The notes under the pieces were generated by a model. The model had not been told where the DNA came from and made no database searches. It saw nothing but the letters and a program-made list of their open reading frames with translations. From Branchiibius cervicis (lineage in GTDB: Bacteria; Actinomycetota; Actinomycetes; Actinomycetales; Dermatophilaceae), in contig NZ_JBHSWJ010000002.1 of the NCBI RefSeq assembly GCF_042661605.1, positions 2,356,001-2,420,000 of the forward strand: a DNA stretch of 64,000 nucleotides. Reading direction: 5' to 3'. The position numbers and the translations under genes are program-made. Below are positions 54,219 through 63,096 of the stretch, piece after piece. How positions within the stretch are numbered: the stretch's first letter is position 1; every line of letters begins with the position of its first letter.

Positions 54219-55424
54219 GTGAGCACCGACACCGCCTCTGTGATCCACGGCGTGGACCAGCGCCGTCTTCGTCGCATCGCCGACGCCATCGCGCCGTACG
54301 AACAGCGCGGCGCACTGCCCGACTGGGCCTTCCAGGTCTCCCGTCGCGGCCAGATCGTGACGAGCCTGACCGGCAGCGGACAGACCGGATCGCCGCCTGC
54401 ACCGGCGGATGCGATCTACCGGATCTATTCGATGACCAAACCGATCACGTCGGTCGCGGCGATGATGCTCTACGAGCGGGGCAGCCTGGACCTGAACGCC
54501 CCGGTCTCGGCATACATCCCCTCGTTCGCCGACCTGCGGGTGTACCTCGGCGGTCCGGCCACGGCGCCGGTGACGCACCCGGCCGCCCGGCCGATGCTCG
54601 TGAAGCACCTGCTGACCCACACCTCAGGGCTGACCTACGGGTTCCACCGCACCCACGTGACGGACGAGATCTACCGGCTGGCGGGCTATGAGTTCAATCC
54701 GGCCGACAAGGACCTGGCCACGGCGTGCGACGCATTCGCCGCGATGCCGCTTCGCTTCGAACCGGGCACCAGTTGGCTCTACAGCGTGGCGACCGACGTG
54801 CTCGGCCGAGTCGTCGAAGTGGCGTCCGGGCGGTCCTTGGACTCCTTCTTCGCCGATGAGATCCTCACGCCGCTGGGGATGCACGACACCGCGTTCCACG
54901 CCGTCGACCCGTCCCGGCTGGCGACCCTGCACCTTCACACGCCGGAGGGTGCCCGCATCCTGCAAACCTTCGGGCCGGACCCTTCGACCACGCCGGTCTT
55001 CCTGTCCGGGGGTGGCGGTCTCTACTCGACGATGGCCGACTACCAGCGCTTCGCCGACTTCCTGTTGGGCGGGGGCGCAGTGGACGGTGTGCGGTTGCTC
55101 AGTTCCCGGACGGTCGACTTCATGGCCACCAACCACCTGCCCGGGGACGCGGATCTGGACGAGTTCGGCATCCCGTTGTACGCCGAAACACCCTTCACCG
55201 GCGTGGGATTCGGGCTCGGCTTCGCGGTGACCATGGACCCCGTCGCCACCGGCATCGCCTCCTCGCCGGGCGAGTTCGGCTGGGGCGGATTGGCATCGAC
55301 GTACTTCTGGATCGACCCGGTCGAGGACCTGACGGCGATCTTCATGACCCAGCTGATTCCGTCCTCCGCGCTGCCGATCCGGCCACTGTTGAAGCAGGTC
55401 ACCTATGCAGCCCTGGTCGACTGA
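54219..55424 (+). CDS. Serine hydrolase of the beta-lactamase/EstB family
   Basis: A 401-residue class-C beta-lactamase-like hydrolase without a signal peptide. SxxK is SMTK in IYRIYSMTKPITSVAAMML; the second motif is YSV in WLYSVATDVLGRVVE instead of the beta-lactamase YxN, as in EstB-type esterases; LLTHTSGLTYGF and WGGLASTYFWIDP are family landmarks. Probably an esterase or amidase rather than an antibiotic-resistance enzyme. GTG start. Confidence 0.88.
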   Translation: MSTDTASVIHGVDQRRLRRIADAIAPYEQRGALPDWAFQVSRRGQIVTSLTGSGQTGSPPAPADAIYRIYSMTKPITSVAAMMLYERGSLDLNAPVSAYIPSFADLRVYLGGPATAPVTHPAARPMLVKHLLTHTSGLTYGFHRTHVTDEIYRLAGYEFNPADKDLATACDAFAAMPLRFEPGTSWLYSVATDVLGRVVEVASGRSLDSFFADEILTPLGMHDTAFHAVDPSRLATLHLHTPEGARILQTFGPDPSTTPVFLSGGGGLYSTMADYQRFADFLLGGGAVDGVRLLSSRTVDFMATNHLPGDADLDEFGIPLYAETPFTGVGFGLGFAVTMDPVATGIASSPGEFGWGGLASTYFWIDPVEDLTAIFMTQLIPSSALPIRPLLKQVTYAALVD

Positions 55425-55445
55425 CCTCCGATTCCCCCGCCTGCG

Positions 55446-55459
55446 CTTACCCGGATAAG
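55446..55459. promoter_or_regulatory. LacI-type operator before the regulator gene
   Basis: CTTACCCGGATAAG, a near-palindrome CTTA-N-CCGG-N-TAAG, 55 bases before the lacI start; it matches two sites in front of the binding-protein gene, suggesting autoregulation. Confidence 0.6.
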
Positions 55460-55514
55460 TAGACTCCGTCCAGCATGACCCGGGACCCCGCCCGGCGCTG
55501 ACAGGAGAACCGCC

Positions 55515-56543
55515 ATGGCCAGTAGGCCGACCATCGCCGACATCGCCCGCGAACTGCAGATCTCCAAGGCGGCGGTGTCCTATGCGCTCAACGGACAGCC
55601 CGGCGTCGGCGAGCAGACCCGTCAACGGGTGCTCGACGTCGCCCGCACCCTGGGTTGGCAACCCAGCGCGAGCGCCCGGGCCCTCGGCGGGTTCCACACC
55701 AAGGTGATCGGTCTGGCCCTGGCGCGACCGGCCCAGACCGTTGCCATCGAATCGTTCTTCATCCGCTTCCTGGTTGGCGTGGAAACCGCTCTGGTCAAAA
55801 GGGATTGGAGCCTCCTGCTGCGCATCATCGGGGACCATCCCGACGAGGAGGTGAAGGTTTACCGCAAGTGGTGGGGTGAAGGCCGCATCGACGGGGTGAT
55901 CCTGGTCGACGAGCGTCATCGCGATGCGCGAATCGCCGCCGTCGACGAGCTCGGCCTACCCGCCGTACTGTGCGGCGGCCCTCGTCGTGACACCACGATG
56001 CCGTGCCTGTGGACCGATCAAGCAGCCGACGCGGCGACGCTGATCGACTACCTGGCCGGCCTGGGTCATCGCCGAATCGGGCACATCGCCGGCCCGGGCG
56101 AATTCGCCCACGAGCGCAGCCGCCAGCGCGGTATGCAGCGGGCGGCGGGGCGGTACGGCGTGGACCTCATCAGCCTGTCCGTCGCCTACGACGCAGCGTC
56201 GGCAGTTGCCGCGACCCGCTCGCTGATGAGCGATCCGGCAACGGCACCGACGGCCATCGTCTACGCCAACGACCTAACGGCAGTTGCAGGAGAACGAGAT
56301 CTCAAGGCCGCGGGATTCGCTGTGCCACAGGATGTTTCGGTCGTCTCCTGGGATGATTCACCATTGACGGAGATGGTCGCTACCCCCATCACCGCGCTCG
56401 CCCGGGAGACCGAGGCGTACGGCGAGCAGGCGGCCACTGTGCTGCTGGATCGGATCGCCGGAGTCGACCGCGGTCGGGTGCGCGTGACGCCGTCCATCAT
56501 CGTCATCCGCGAGAGCACCGGGCGGGCTCCCGCGGGCCGCTGA
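55515..56543 (+). CDS. LacI-family regulator of the beta-glycoside operon
   Basis: A full-length 342-residue LacI/GalR repressor. The helix-turn-helix reads TIADIARELQISKAAVSYALNG, the hinge ASARALGG, then a periplasmic-binding-like ligand domain (RIDGVILVDERHRDARIAAV, HRRIGHIAGPGEFAHERSRQ, VSVVSWDDSPLTEMV). AGGAGA lies before the ATG. It precedes a transporter and two glycoside hydrolases and probably responds to their sugar. Confidence 0.95.
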   Translation: MASRPTIADIARELQISKAAVSYALNGQPGVGEQTRQRVLDVARTLGWQPSASARALGGFHTKVIGLALARPAQTVAIESFFIRFLVGVETALVKRDWSLLLRIIGDHPDEEVKVYRKWWGEGRIDGVILVDERHRDARIAAVDELGLPAVLCGGPRRDTTMPCLWTDQAADAATLIDYLAGLGHRRIGHIAGPGEFAHERSRQRGMQRAAGRYGVDLISLSVAYDAASAVAATRSLMSDPATAPTAIVYANDLTAVAGERDLKAAGFAVPQDVSVVSWDDSPLTEMVATPITALARETEAYGEQAATVLLDRIAGVDRGRVRVTPSIIVIRESTGRAPAGR

Positions 56544-56560
56544 ACTGGTCGTTCGCCCAA

Positions 56561-56574
56561 CTTATCCGGTTAAC
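56561..56574. promoter_or_regulatory. LacI-type operator, first of two before the transport operon
   Basis: CTTATCCGGTTAAC keeps the CTTA-N-CCGG-N-TAA core of the site at 55446, with one arm imperfect. Confidence 0.55.
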
Positions 56575-56607
56575 AATTCGATAACGGCGGTTTGTTGGGC
56601 CTGGCAA

Positions 56608-56621
56608 CTTAACCGTGTAAG
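56608..56621. promoter_or_regulatory. LacI-type operator, second before the transport operon
   Basis: CTTAACCGTGTAAG has perfect CTTA/TAAG arms with the same spacing. Its centre is 47 bp from the previous site, about 60-70 bases before the binding-protein start. Confidence 0.6.
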
Positions 56622-56679
56622 TGCTGTGATGTAGATCTCACTGCGGCGATGGGGCCGCGGACTCAGCAGGAGGACTCAC

Positions 56680-57990
56680 GTGAAAGCACGTCTCATCACA
56701 GCGGCCGCGGTGTCGGCGGCTCTCGTCGGAATCGCCGGCTGCGGAAGCGGATCCAGCTCGGACAGCGGTAGCGGCGGCAGCGGCACCACCTTGACCTACT
56801 GGGCCAGCAACCAGGGCTCCTCCCTGCAGGACGACCAGAAGGTCTTGCAGCCGGAACTGGACAAGTTCCAGAAGCAGACCGGGATCAAGGTCAACCTGCA
56901 GGTGATCGGCTGGCCCGATCTGCAGAACAAGATCTTGGCGGCCACCACCTCGGGCAACGGGCCCGACGTCCTGAACATCGGCAACACGTGGGCTCCCTCG
57001 CTCCAGGCGACCGGCGCCTTCCTCCCGTTCGGGGACTCGGAGTTCAACGCCATCGGCGGCAAGGACAAGTTCGTCCCGGCGTCGCTTGCCACCGGCGGAA
57101 TGGCCGGCAAGGACCCGACCTCGGTGCCGTTGTACTCGCTGGTCTACGGCCTCTACTACAACAAGAAGATGTTCGCCGACGCGGGCCTGAAGCCGCCGAC
57201 GACCTGGGAGGAGTTGCAGGACGCGGCCAAGAAGCTCACCGACAAGAGCAAAGGCGTCTACGGCATGGCGATGGAGGGCGGCAGCTACACCGAGGGCGTG
57301 CACTTCGCCTTCATCTTCGGCCAGCAGCACGGCTCCGATCCGTTCGACTCCTCCGGCAAGCCGCAGTTCACCAGCGACGGCCAGATCCAAGGCGTCAAGC
57401 AGTACGTCGATCTGATGAGCAGCGGTGTGGTCAACCCCAGTAGCGCGCAGTACAAGAACGGTCCCGAAGCGCCCGGCGACTTCGCCAAGGGCAAGGCCGC
57501 GATGCTCATGAGCCAGAACAACGCCGACAACACCCTCGTCGCCGACGGGATGAAATCGGACGAATACGGCGTGGTGGCGATCCCGGCACCGACCGGTGCG
57601 GCCAAGGACACCGCCAGTTTCGTGGCCGGCATCAACCTGTCGATCTTCAAGAACACCAAGAACAAGGACGCTGCCCTGAAGTTCGTGAACTTCATGACCA
57701 GCGAGGACGAGCAGAAGATCTTCGACAAACCGTTCGCGGCGTTGCCGGTCCTGAAGGGCGTGACGCCCAACTTCACGGACAACACGCAGGAGGCCAAGAC
57801 CTTCCAGGACATCCTGAACACCAAGGCCGTACCGCTGCCGCTGGTGCCCAACGAAGCGGCGTACGAGACGAACGTCGGCAACGCCGTCGTCCAGCTGACC
57901 GCCCAGGCAGCCACGGGTAAGACGCCGAGCGACGACGACATCAAGGCGGCGCTGCAGAAGGCGCAGGACACCATGGCGGCCGCCGGCTGA
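56680..57990 (+). CDS. Sugar ABC transporter substrate-binding lipoprotein
   Basis: A CUT1-type solute-binding lipoprotein, 436 residues, GTG start with AGGAGG six bases before. The signal sequence MKARLITAAAVSAALVGIAGC has a clean lipobox (IAGC). Family features: TLTYWASNQGSSLQDDQKVL, GNGPDVLNIGNTWAPSLQAT, VPLYSLVYGLYYNKKMFADA and LKPPTTWEELQDAAKKLTD. The coupled permeases and beta-glycosidases suggest uptake of beta-linked oligosaccharides such as cello- or manno-oligosaccharides. Confidence 0.94.
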   Translation: MKARLITAAAVSAALVGIAGCGSGSSSDSGSGGSGTTLTYWASNQGSSLQDDQKVLQPELDKFQKQTGIKVNLQVIGWPDLQNKILAATTSGNGPDVLNIGNTWAPSLQATGAFLPFGDSEFNAIGGKDKFVPASLATGGMAGKDPTSVPLYSLVYGLYYNKKMFADAGLKPPTTWEELQDAAKKLTDKSKGVYGMAMEGGSYTEGVHFAFIFGQQHGSDPFDSSGKPQFTSDGQIQGVKQYVDLMSSGVVNPSSAQYKNGPEAPGDFAKGKAAMLMSQNNADNTLVADGMKSDEYGVVAIPAPTGAAKDTASFVAGINLSIFKNTKNKDAALKFVNFMTSEDEQKIFDKPFAALPVLKGVTPNFTDNTQEAKTFQDILNTKAVPLPLVPNEAAYETNVGNAVVQLTAQAATGKTPSDDDIKAALQKAQDTMAAAG

Positions 57991-57991
57991 C

Positions 57992-58924
57992 ATGTCGGTG
58001 ACCACAGCGCGATCTGGCGGGCGGCGCTCCGCCCGCCAGATCGCTCCCTACCTGCTCATCCTCCCGGCGGTCCTGCTCGAGCTGCTCATCCACATCATTC
58101 CGATGCTCGTCGGGGTCTGGATGTCCTTCGTCGACCTGACCCAGTTCTACATCGCCAACTGGTCCGAGGCGCCCTACCACGGCCTCACCGCCTACCGGAT
58201 CGCCCTCGACGTCTCCTCACCGGTGGGCAAGGGGCTGTTCCACTCGTTCCTGGTCACCGCGGCGTACACCCTTCTGGTGCTCGCGATCTCATGGTCCTTC
58301 GGGATGGCCGCGGCCCTGGTGGTCCACCGCGGCTTCCGCGGCCGTGGCTTCTTCCGCACGTTGTTCCTGGTGCCGTACGCGATGCCGATCTACGCCGGCA
58401 TCATCACCTGGAGCTTCATGCTGCAGCGGGACAACGGCTTGGTGAACCACGTGCTGAAGTCGGTGGGACTGAGCGACGGCAACACCTTCTGGCTGCTGGG
58501 GGGCAACGCCTTCTGGTCAGCGGTCGTCGTCGCGATCTGGCGCTCGTGGCCGTTCGCCTTCCTGATGCTGCTGGCCGGCTTGCAGAACGTCTCCGAAGAT
58601 CAGTACGACGCAGCCTCCGTGGATGGCGCCTCCATCTGGCAACAGATCCGCTACATCACGATGCCGTCGCTGCGATCGGTGAACGTCGTGCTGGTCCTGA
58701 TGCTGTTCCTGTGGACCTTCAACGACTTCAACACTCCATTCGTGCTCTTCGGTGCCCAACCGCCGAGCAGTGCCGACCTGGTGTCCATCCACATCTACGG
58801 TGCGTCCTTCATCAACTGGAACTTCGGACTCGGCTCGGCGATGTCGGTGCTCCTGCTGTTGTTCCTGCTGCTGGTCACCGCCTGTTACCTGCTCTTCGTG
58901 AACCGGAGGTCGCGTCGTGCGTGA
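57992..58924 (+). CDS. Sugar ABC transporter permease (MalF type)
   Basis: A 310-residue permease with six hydrophobic segments (YLLILPAVLLELLIHIIPML first). The EAA-type loop reads DAASVDGASIWQQIRYITMP. One base separates it from the binding-protein stop, and it overlaps the next permease by eight bases, so the set is one translational unit. Confidence 0.94.
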   Translation: MSVTTARSGGRRSARQIAPYLLILPAVLLELLIHIIPMLVGVWMSFVDLTQFYIANWSEAPYHGLTAYRIALDVSSPVGKGLFHSFLVTAAYTLLVLAISWSFGMAAALVVHRGFRGRGFFRTLFLVPYAMPIYAGIITWSFMLQRDNGLVNHVLKSVGLSDGNTFWLLGGNAFWSAVVVAIWRSWPFAFLMLLAGLQNVSEDQYDAASVDGASIWQQIRYITMPSLRSVNVVLVLMLFLWTFNDFNTPFVLFGAQPPSSADLVSIHIYGASFINWNFGLGSAMSVLLLLFLLLVTACYLLFVNRRSRRA

Positions 58925-59759
58925 ACCCCTGTCCTTCAAGATCTTTCGGGTCGTCGTCCTACTCCTGTTGGCTGTCTTCGTCCTCGTGCCGCTCTGGGTG
59001 ATGGTGACCGGCGCGATCAAACCGCTCGGGGATGTCCAGGGCGAGTTCGAGTGGTGGCCCAGTCATCCGACACTGCAGCCGTTCAAAGACATCTGGCAGA
59101 CGGTGCCGCTGGCGAAGTACTTCACCAACAGCCTGGTCGTGTGCAGCGTGGCGACGCTGTTCAGCGTGCTGATCGCGATCCTCGCCGGCTACGCAGTCTC
59201 CCGGTGGCGGTTCCGCGGCCGCAGCCTGTTCACCGGCACGATCCTGTCCACCCAGATGTTTCCCGGGATCTTGTTCCTGCTGCCGCTGTTCCTGATCTTC
59301 GTCAACCTGGACAAGGTGCTCGGGACGACGGTGTTCTACCAGACCCGGTTGGGCCTGATCGTCACCTACCTGACCTTCACGCTGCCTTTCTCGATCTGGA
59401 TGCTGGCGGGCTACTTCGACGGCATCCCCCGGGAACTGGACGAAGCCGCCAAGGTCGACGGCGCCGGCACCATGCGGACCCTGTGGCAGGTGATCCTGCC
59501 CGCCGCACGTCCCGGTGTGATCGCCGTCGCGGTCTACGCCTTCATGACCTCCTGGGGCGAGATCCTCTTCGCCTCGCAGATGACCAACACCGACACCCAG
59601 ACGCTGTCCATCGGGCTGCAGAGCTACTCCACCTCGATCAACGTCTACTGGAACCAGGTGATGGCTGCCTCTCTGGTGGTCAGTGTGCCGATCGTCGTGG
59701 TGTTCCTACTCCTGCAGCGTTACCTGGTCGCCGGTCTGACCTCAGGAGCGCTGAAGTGA
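58917..59759 (+). CDS. Sugar ABC transporter permease (MalG type)
   Basis: A 280-residue permease partner with the docking loop DEAAKVDGAGTMRTLWQVIL and a GTG start within the previous gene. As in the first sugar cluster there is no ATPase gene, so a shared MsiK-like subunit encoded elsewhere is presumed. Confidence 0.94.
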   Translation: MREPLSFKIFRVVVLLLLAVFVLVPLWVMVTGAIKPLGDVQGEFEWWPSHPTLQPFKDIWQTVPLAKYFTNSLVVCSVATLFSVLIAILAGYAVSRWRFRGRSLFTGTILSTQMFPGILFLLPLFLIFVNLDKVLGTTVFYQTRLGLIVTYLTFTLPFSIWMLAGYFDGIPRELDEAAKVDGAGTMRTLWQVILPAARPGVIAVAVYAFMTSWGEILFASQMTNTDTQTLSIGLQSYSTSINVYWNQVMAASLVVSVPIVVVFLLLQRYLVAGLTSGALK

Positions 59760-61720
59760 CCAACTCCCTCACCGGCCGCGTGGCGCGGCCATCGGCGTGC
59801 GTGCGCTCAGCCGACGGTGAGCCGCAGGTCTGGCTCGGGGCCAACTTCTGGTCCCGCAGCGGCGGACCCTTCATGTGGCGTTCGTACGACCCGGATCTCG
59901 TGCGCACGGAACTGCGCACGTTGAGCGAGCACGGTCTGGGTGTCACGCGGTCATTCCTCTTCTGGCCGCACACGGTGCCCGAACCGGGAGTGCTCGACGA
60001 GGACGTGCTCGAACGGTTCGCCGACTTCCTCGAAGCGCACCGCAAACTGGGGATGCAGACCATCCCCACCTTCCTGGTCGGGCACATGTCCGGGGAGAAC
60101 TGGGACCCGGCGTGGCGCGCGGGTAAGGACGTGTACGGCGACGTGTGGATGGTGGCCCAACAGGCCTGGTACATCGAAGCGGTGACCCGGCGGTTCGCCG
60201 ACCACCCCGCAGTCTGCGGCTGGCTGATCAGCAACGAGATGCCCAACTACGACCGCTCGGGGGACCGGGCGACGGTCTCCTCGTGGGCACGTATCGTTGC
60301 GCACGCCGTACGTGCCGGTGGCGGACGTCAGCCACTCTCCTTCGGTGACGGAGCGTGGGGCGTCGAGGTCACCGGCGCCGACAACGGCTTCAGCGTGCGC
60401 GACCTGGCGCAGTTGAGCGACTTCGTCGGTCCGCACGTCTACCCGATGGGCGATGACCCGGTCCGGCAACACGTGCGCGCGGCCTTCGTCTGCGAACTGT
60501 CCTCTGTCGCAGAGCTTCCTGTCGTGCTGGAGGAATTCGGTGTCACCAGTGACTTCTCCAGCGATGAGCACGCCGCCGACTACTACCGGCAGGTCCTGCA
60601 TCTGTCGCTGCTGGCCGGCGCCACCGGCTGGCTGGCCTGGAACAACACCGACTTCGACAACCTGGCGCAGTTCGACCCTTACCGTCACCAGCCGTTCGAG
60701 CAACACTTCGGCCTGACCGACGTCAGCGGGCGGCCCAAACCCCAACTGGTCGAAATGCACCGGTTCGCAGAGGTTCTGCGAACCATCGACCTACCCCGGT
60801 GCCGACGCGTCCCGAGCCCGGTCGCTCTCCTGGTCAGTGCCTACCTGGACGCACCGGACAACTGGTTCGTCGACCCCGTGCATCGCACGGACGTCTTCCG
60901 CAACGCCGAACAGTCCTACATCGCGCTGCGGGAGGCCGGTCTGGCGCCGGCCGTGATCCGGGAGAGCGACGGCTTGCCGACGCAGCCCAGTCTGTGGATC
61001 CTGCCCTCCACCAAGGCCGTCACCACTCCGACGTGGCACCGTCTTCGCGAACTCGCCGAATCGGGCGCAACGGTTTTCGCGTCGTACGGAACGGGCGACG
61101 CGACGGCTCAGCGCGGTCCCTGGTGGACCGGCATGCAGCCGTTGTTCGGCGCGCGGCACACACTGCGGTACGGCTTGGTCGAGCCGATCCTGGACGACGA
61201 GGTCACCGTCCGCTTCGAGGAAGACTTCGGCGACATCGGCGCTGGCGCGACCATCACCGTTCCCGTGGCCGGCACCGCCGACGGCCGCGCCATCCTGCCG
61301 GTCGAACCCGTCGACGCGACGGTCGTGGCACGCGATCAACACGGGCGACCCGTCCTGCTGCGAGCGAGCCGCGGCACCGGACAGACGGTGCTGTGCACCC
61401 TTCCGCTGGAGTATTTCGCGGCCAGCCGCCCCCAAGCCAACCCTGACCCGACCTGGCGCATCTATCGTGCGCTGGCCGACGTGGCCGGCCTACCGCGCGA
61501 GACCGCCGGTGACGATCCGCGATTGATGGTCGATCACCTCAGCCACGATGACGGACGCACCTTCCAATGGGTCGTGAACGCCTCCGATGAGTCGGTCACC
61601 TACCACCCGAACCCGGAACTGACCACGCTGCAGGGTGATCCTGTCGCAGACCACCGCACCCTCGCGCCGTACGGCGTCGACGTCTTGATCCATCCCCCGA
61701 CCCCAGGAGAGCCTTCGTGA
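59756..61720 (+). CDS. Glycoside hydrolase of the GH5/endo-beta-mannosidase-like group
   Basis: A 654-residue hydrolase, cytoplasmic by lack of a signal peptide. The N-terminal (beta/alpha)8 domain has GANFWSRSGGPFMWRSYDP, the acid/base Glu161 in LISNEMPNYDR and the nucleophile in VVLEEFGVTS (Glu259 or 260); the C-terminal half resembles the GATase-like and beta-sandwich domains of COG3934-type beta-mannosidases. It would act on imported oligosaccharides. The GTG start overlaps the permease stop (GTGA). Substrate (manno- or gluco-configured) is not certain. Confidence 0.82.
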   Translation: MTNSLTGRVARPSACVRSADGEPQVWLGANFWSRSGGPFMWRSYDPDLVRTELRTLSEHGLGVTRSFLFWPHTVPEPGVLDEDVLERFADFLEAHRKLGMQTIPTFLVGHMSGENWDPAWRAGKDVYGDVWMVAQQAWYIEAVTRRFADHPAVCGWLISNEMPNYDRSGDRATVSSWARIVAHAVRAGGGRQPLSFGDGAWGVEVTGADNGFSVRDLAQLSDFVGPHVYPMGDDPVRQHVRAAFVCELSSVAELPVVLEEFGVTSDFSSDEHAADYYRQVLHLSLLAGATGWLAWNNTDFDNLAQFDPYRHQPFEQHFGLTDVSGRPKPQLVEMHRFAEVLRTIDLPRCRRVPSPVALLVSAYLDAPDNWFVDPVHRTDVFRNAEQSYIALREAGLAPAVIRESDGLPTQPSLWILPSTKAVTTPTWHRLRELAESGATVFASYGTGDATAQRGPWWTGMQPLFGARHTLRYGLVEPILDDEVTVRFEEDFGDIGAGATITVPVAGTADGRAILPVEPVDATVVARDQHGRPVLLRASRGTGQTVLCTLPLEYFAASRPQANPDPTWRIYRALADVAGLPRETAGDDPRLMVDHLSHDDGRTFQWVVNASDESVTYHPNPELTTLQGDPVADHRTLAPYGVDVLIHPPTPGEPS

Positions 61721-63096
61721 CCAACCACCTACCCAGCGGATTCATCTTCGGAGCGGCCACCGCGTCGTACCAGATCGAAGGGGCGGTGGCCGAGGGCGGA
61801 CGCACGCCGTCCATCTGGGACACCTTCAGTCACACGCCCGGTCGCACGTTCAACGGAGACACCGGCGACGTGGCCTGCGACCACTACCACCGTTGGAGCG
61901 AGGACGTCGCGCTGCTCGACCAGCTCGGCGTGGACGCCTACCGCTTCTCACTGGCCTGGCCGCGGATCCAGCCGGACGGCGACGGGCCCGGCAACACCGC
62001 GGGCCTGGACTTCTACGACCGGCTGGTCGACGGGTTGCTGGATCGCGGGATCACCCCGGTCGTCACGCTCTACCACTGGGACCTGCCGCAGTCGCTCGAA
62101 GACTCCGGCGGGTGGCGGATCCGTTCCACCGCCGAGCGATTCGCGCACTACACCCAGATCGCGCACGCCCGGCTCGGGGACCGGGTGAAGGACTGGATCA
62201 CCCTGAACGAACCGTGGTGTTCCTCGATGCTGGGCTACGGCACCGGTCGACACGCACCTGGCGCCCGGGAGGGGGACGGTGCTCTGGCCGCGGCCTACCA
62301 CCTGGCCCTCGGGCACGGCCTGGCGACCCAGGTGCTGCGCGCCGACACGACGGCCCGCGTCGGTGTCACCCTCAACCTGCAGCCAGTACAGCCGGTCACC
62401 GGTCGCCCCCAGGACGTGGCCGCCGCCGAGCGGGCTCTGATGAACTCCAACCTTCTCTTCACCGATCCGATCCTTGCCGGTCGCTACCCGACCCTGGCCC
62501 GCGAAACCTACTGTGCCATCACCGATTTCAGCTGGATGCATGATGAAGATCTGGCCGTGATCAGTGCACCGCTGGATTTCCTCGGCGTCAACAACTACTT
62601 CCCCAGCCGGGTCGAGGCGGTCGAGTACGAGCAGCCCGACCCGGCACAGCGCACCGCCACGGACCTGGGCACGCACGACGTGATCGACCCGCGCGGTGAG
62701 ACCACGCAGATCGGCTGGCCGGTCGAGGCCGACGGGCTGCGGCGGCTCTTGGTGTGGCTACGCGACACCTACCCGTCGCTGCCGCCCATCTACGTGACCG
62801 AGAACGGCCGGGCATGCGACGACGTCATCGCCCCCGACGGCACCGTGGACGATCCCGACCGGGTGCGCTACTTGCAGGAACATCTCGATGCCGTTGCCGC
62901 GGCGGTCGCCGACGGAGTCGATGTGCGCGGCTACTTCTGCTGGTCCCTGCTCGACAACTTCGAGTGGGCCGAGGGGTACCGGATGCGGTTCGGCCTGGTC
63001 TACGTGGACTACCCGACACAACGGCGTATCCCGAAGACCAGCTTCGGTTGGTACCGCAACCGCATCGCAGCGCAGCGCAAGACCCCTGTCGCCTGA
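61717..63096 (+). CDS. GH1 beta-glucosidase
   Basis: A 459-residue family-1 glycosidase. FIFGAATASYQIEGAVAEGG at the start, acid/base Glu165 in WITLNEPWC, nucleophile Glu362 in IYVTENGRACDD and the aglycone/substrate segment SLLDNFEWAEGYRMRFGLVY. It cleaves beta-glucosides (possibly beta-mannosides) to monosaccharides in the cytoplasm. GTGA overlap with the preceding hydrolase couples the last step of the operon. Confidence 0.96.
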   Translation: MTNHLPSGFIFGAATASYQIEGAVAEGGRTPSIWDTFSHTPGRTFNGDTGDVACDHYHRWSEDVALLDQLGVDAYRFSLAWPRIQPDGDGPGNTAGLDFYDRLVDGLLDRGITPVVTLYHWDLPQSLEDSGGWRIRSTAERFAHYTQIAHARLGDRVKDWITLNEPWCSSMLGYGTGRHAPGAREGDGALAAAYHLALGHGLATQVLRADTTARVGVTLNLQPVQPVTGRPQDVAAAERALMNSNLLFTDPILAGRYPTLARETYCAITDFSWMHDEDLAVISAPLDFLGVNNYFPSRVEAVEYEQPDPAQRTATDLGTHDVIDPRGETTQIGWPVEADGLRRLLVWLRDTYPSLPPIYVTENGRACDDVIAPDGTVDDPDRVRYLQEHLDAVAAAVADGVDVRGYFCWSLLDNFEWAEGYRMRFGLVYVDYPTQRRIPKTSFGWYRNRIAAQRKTPVA

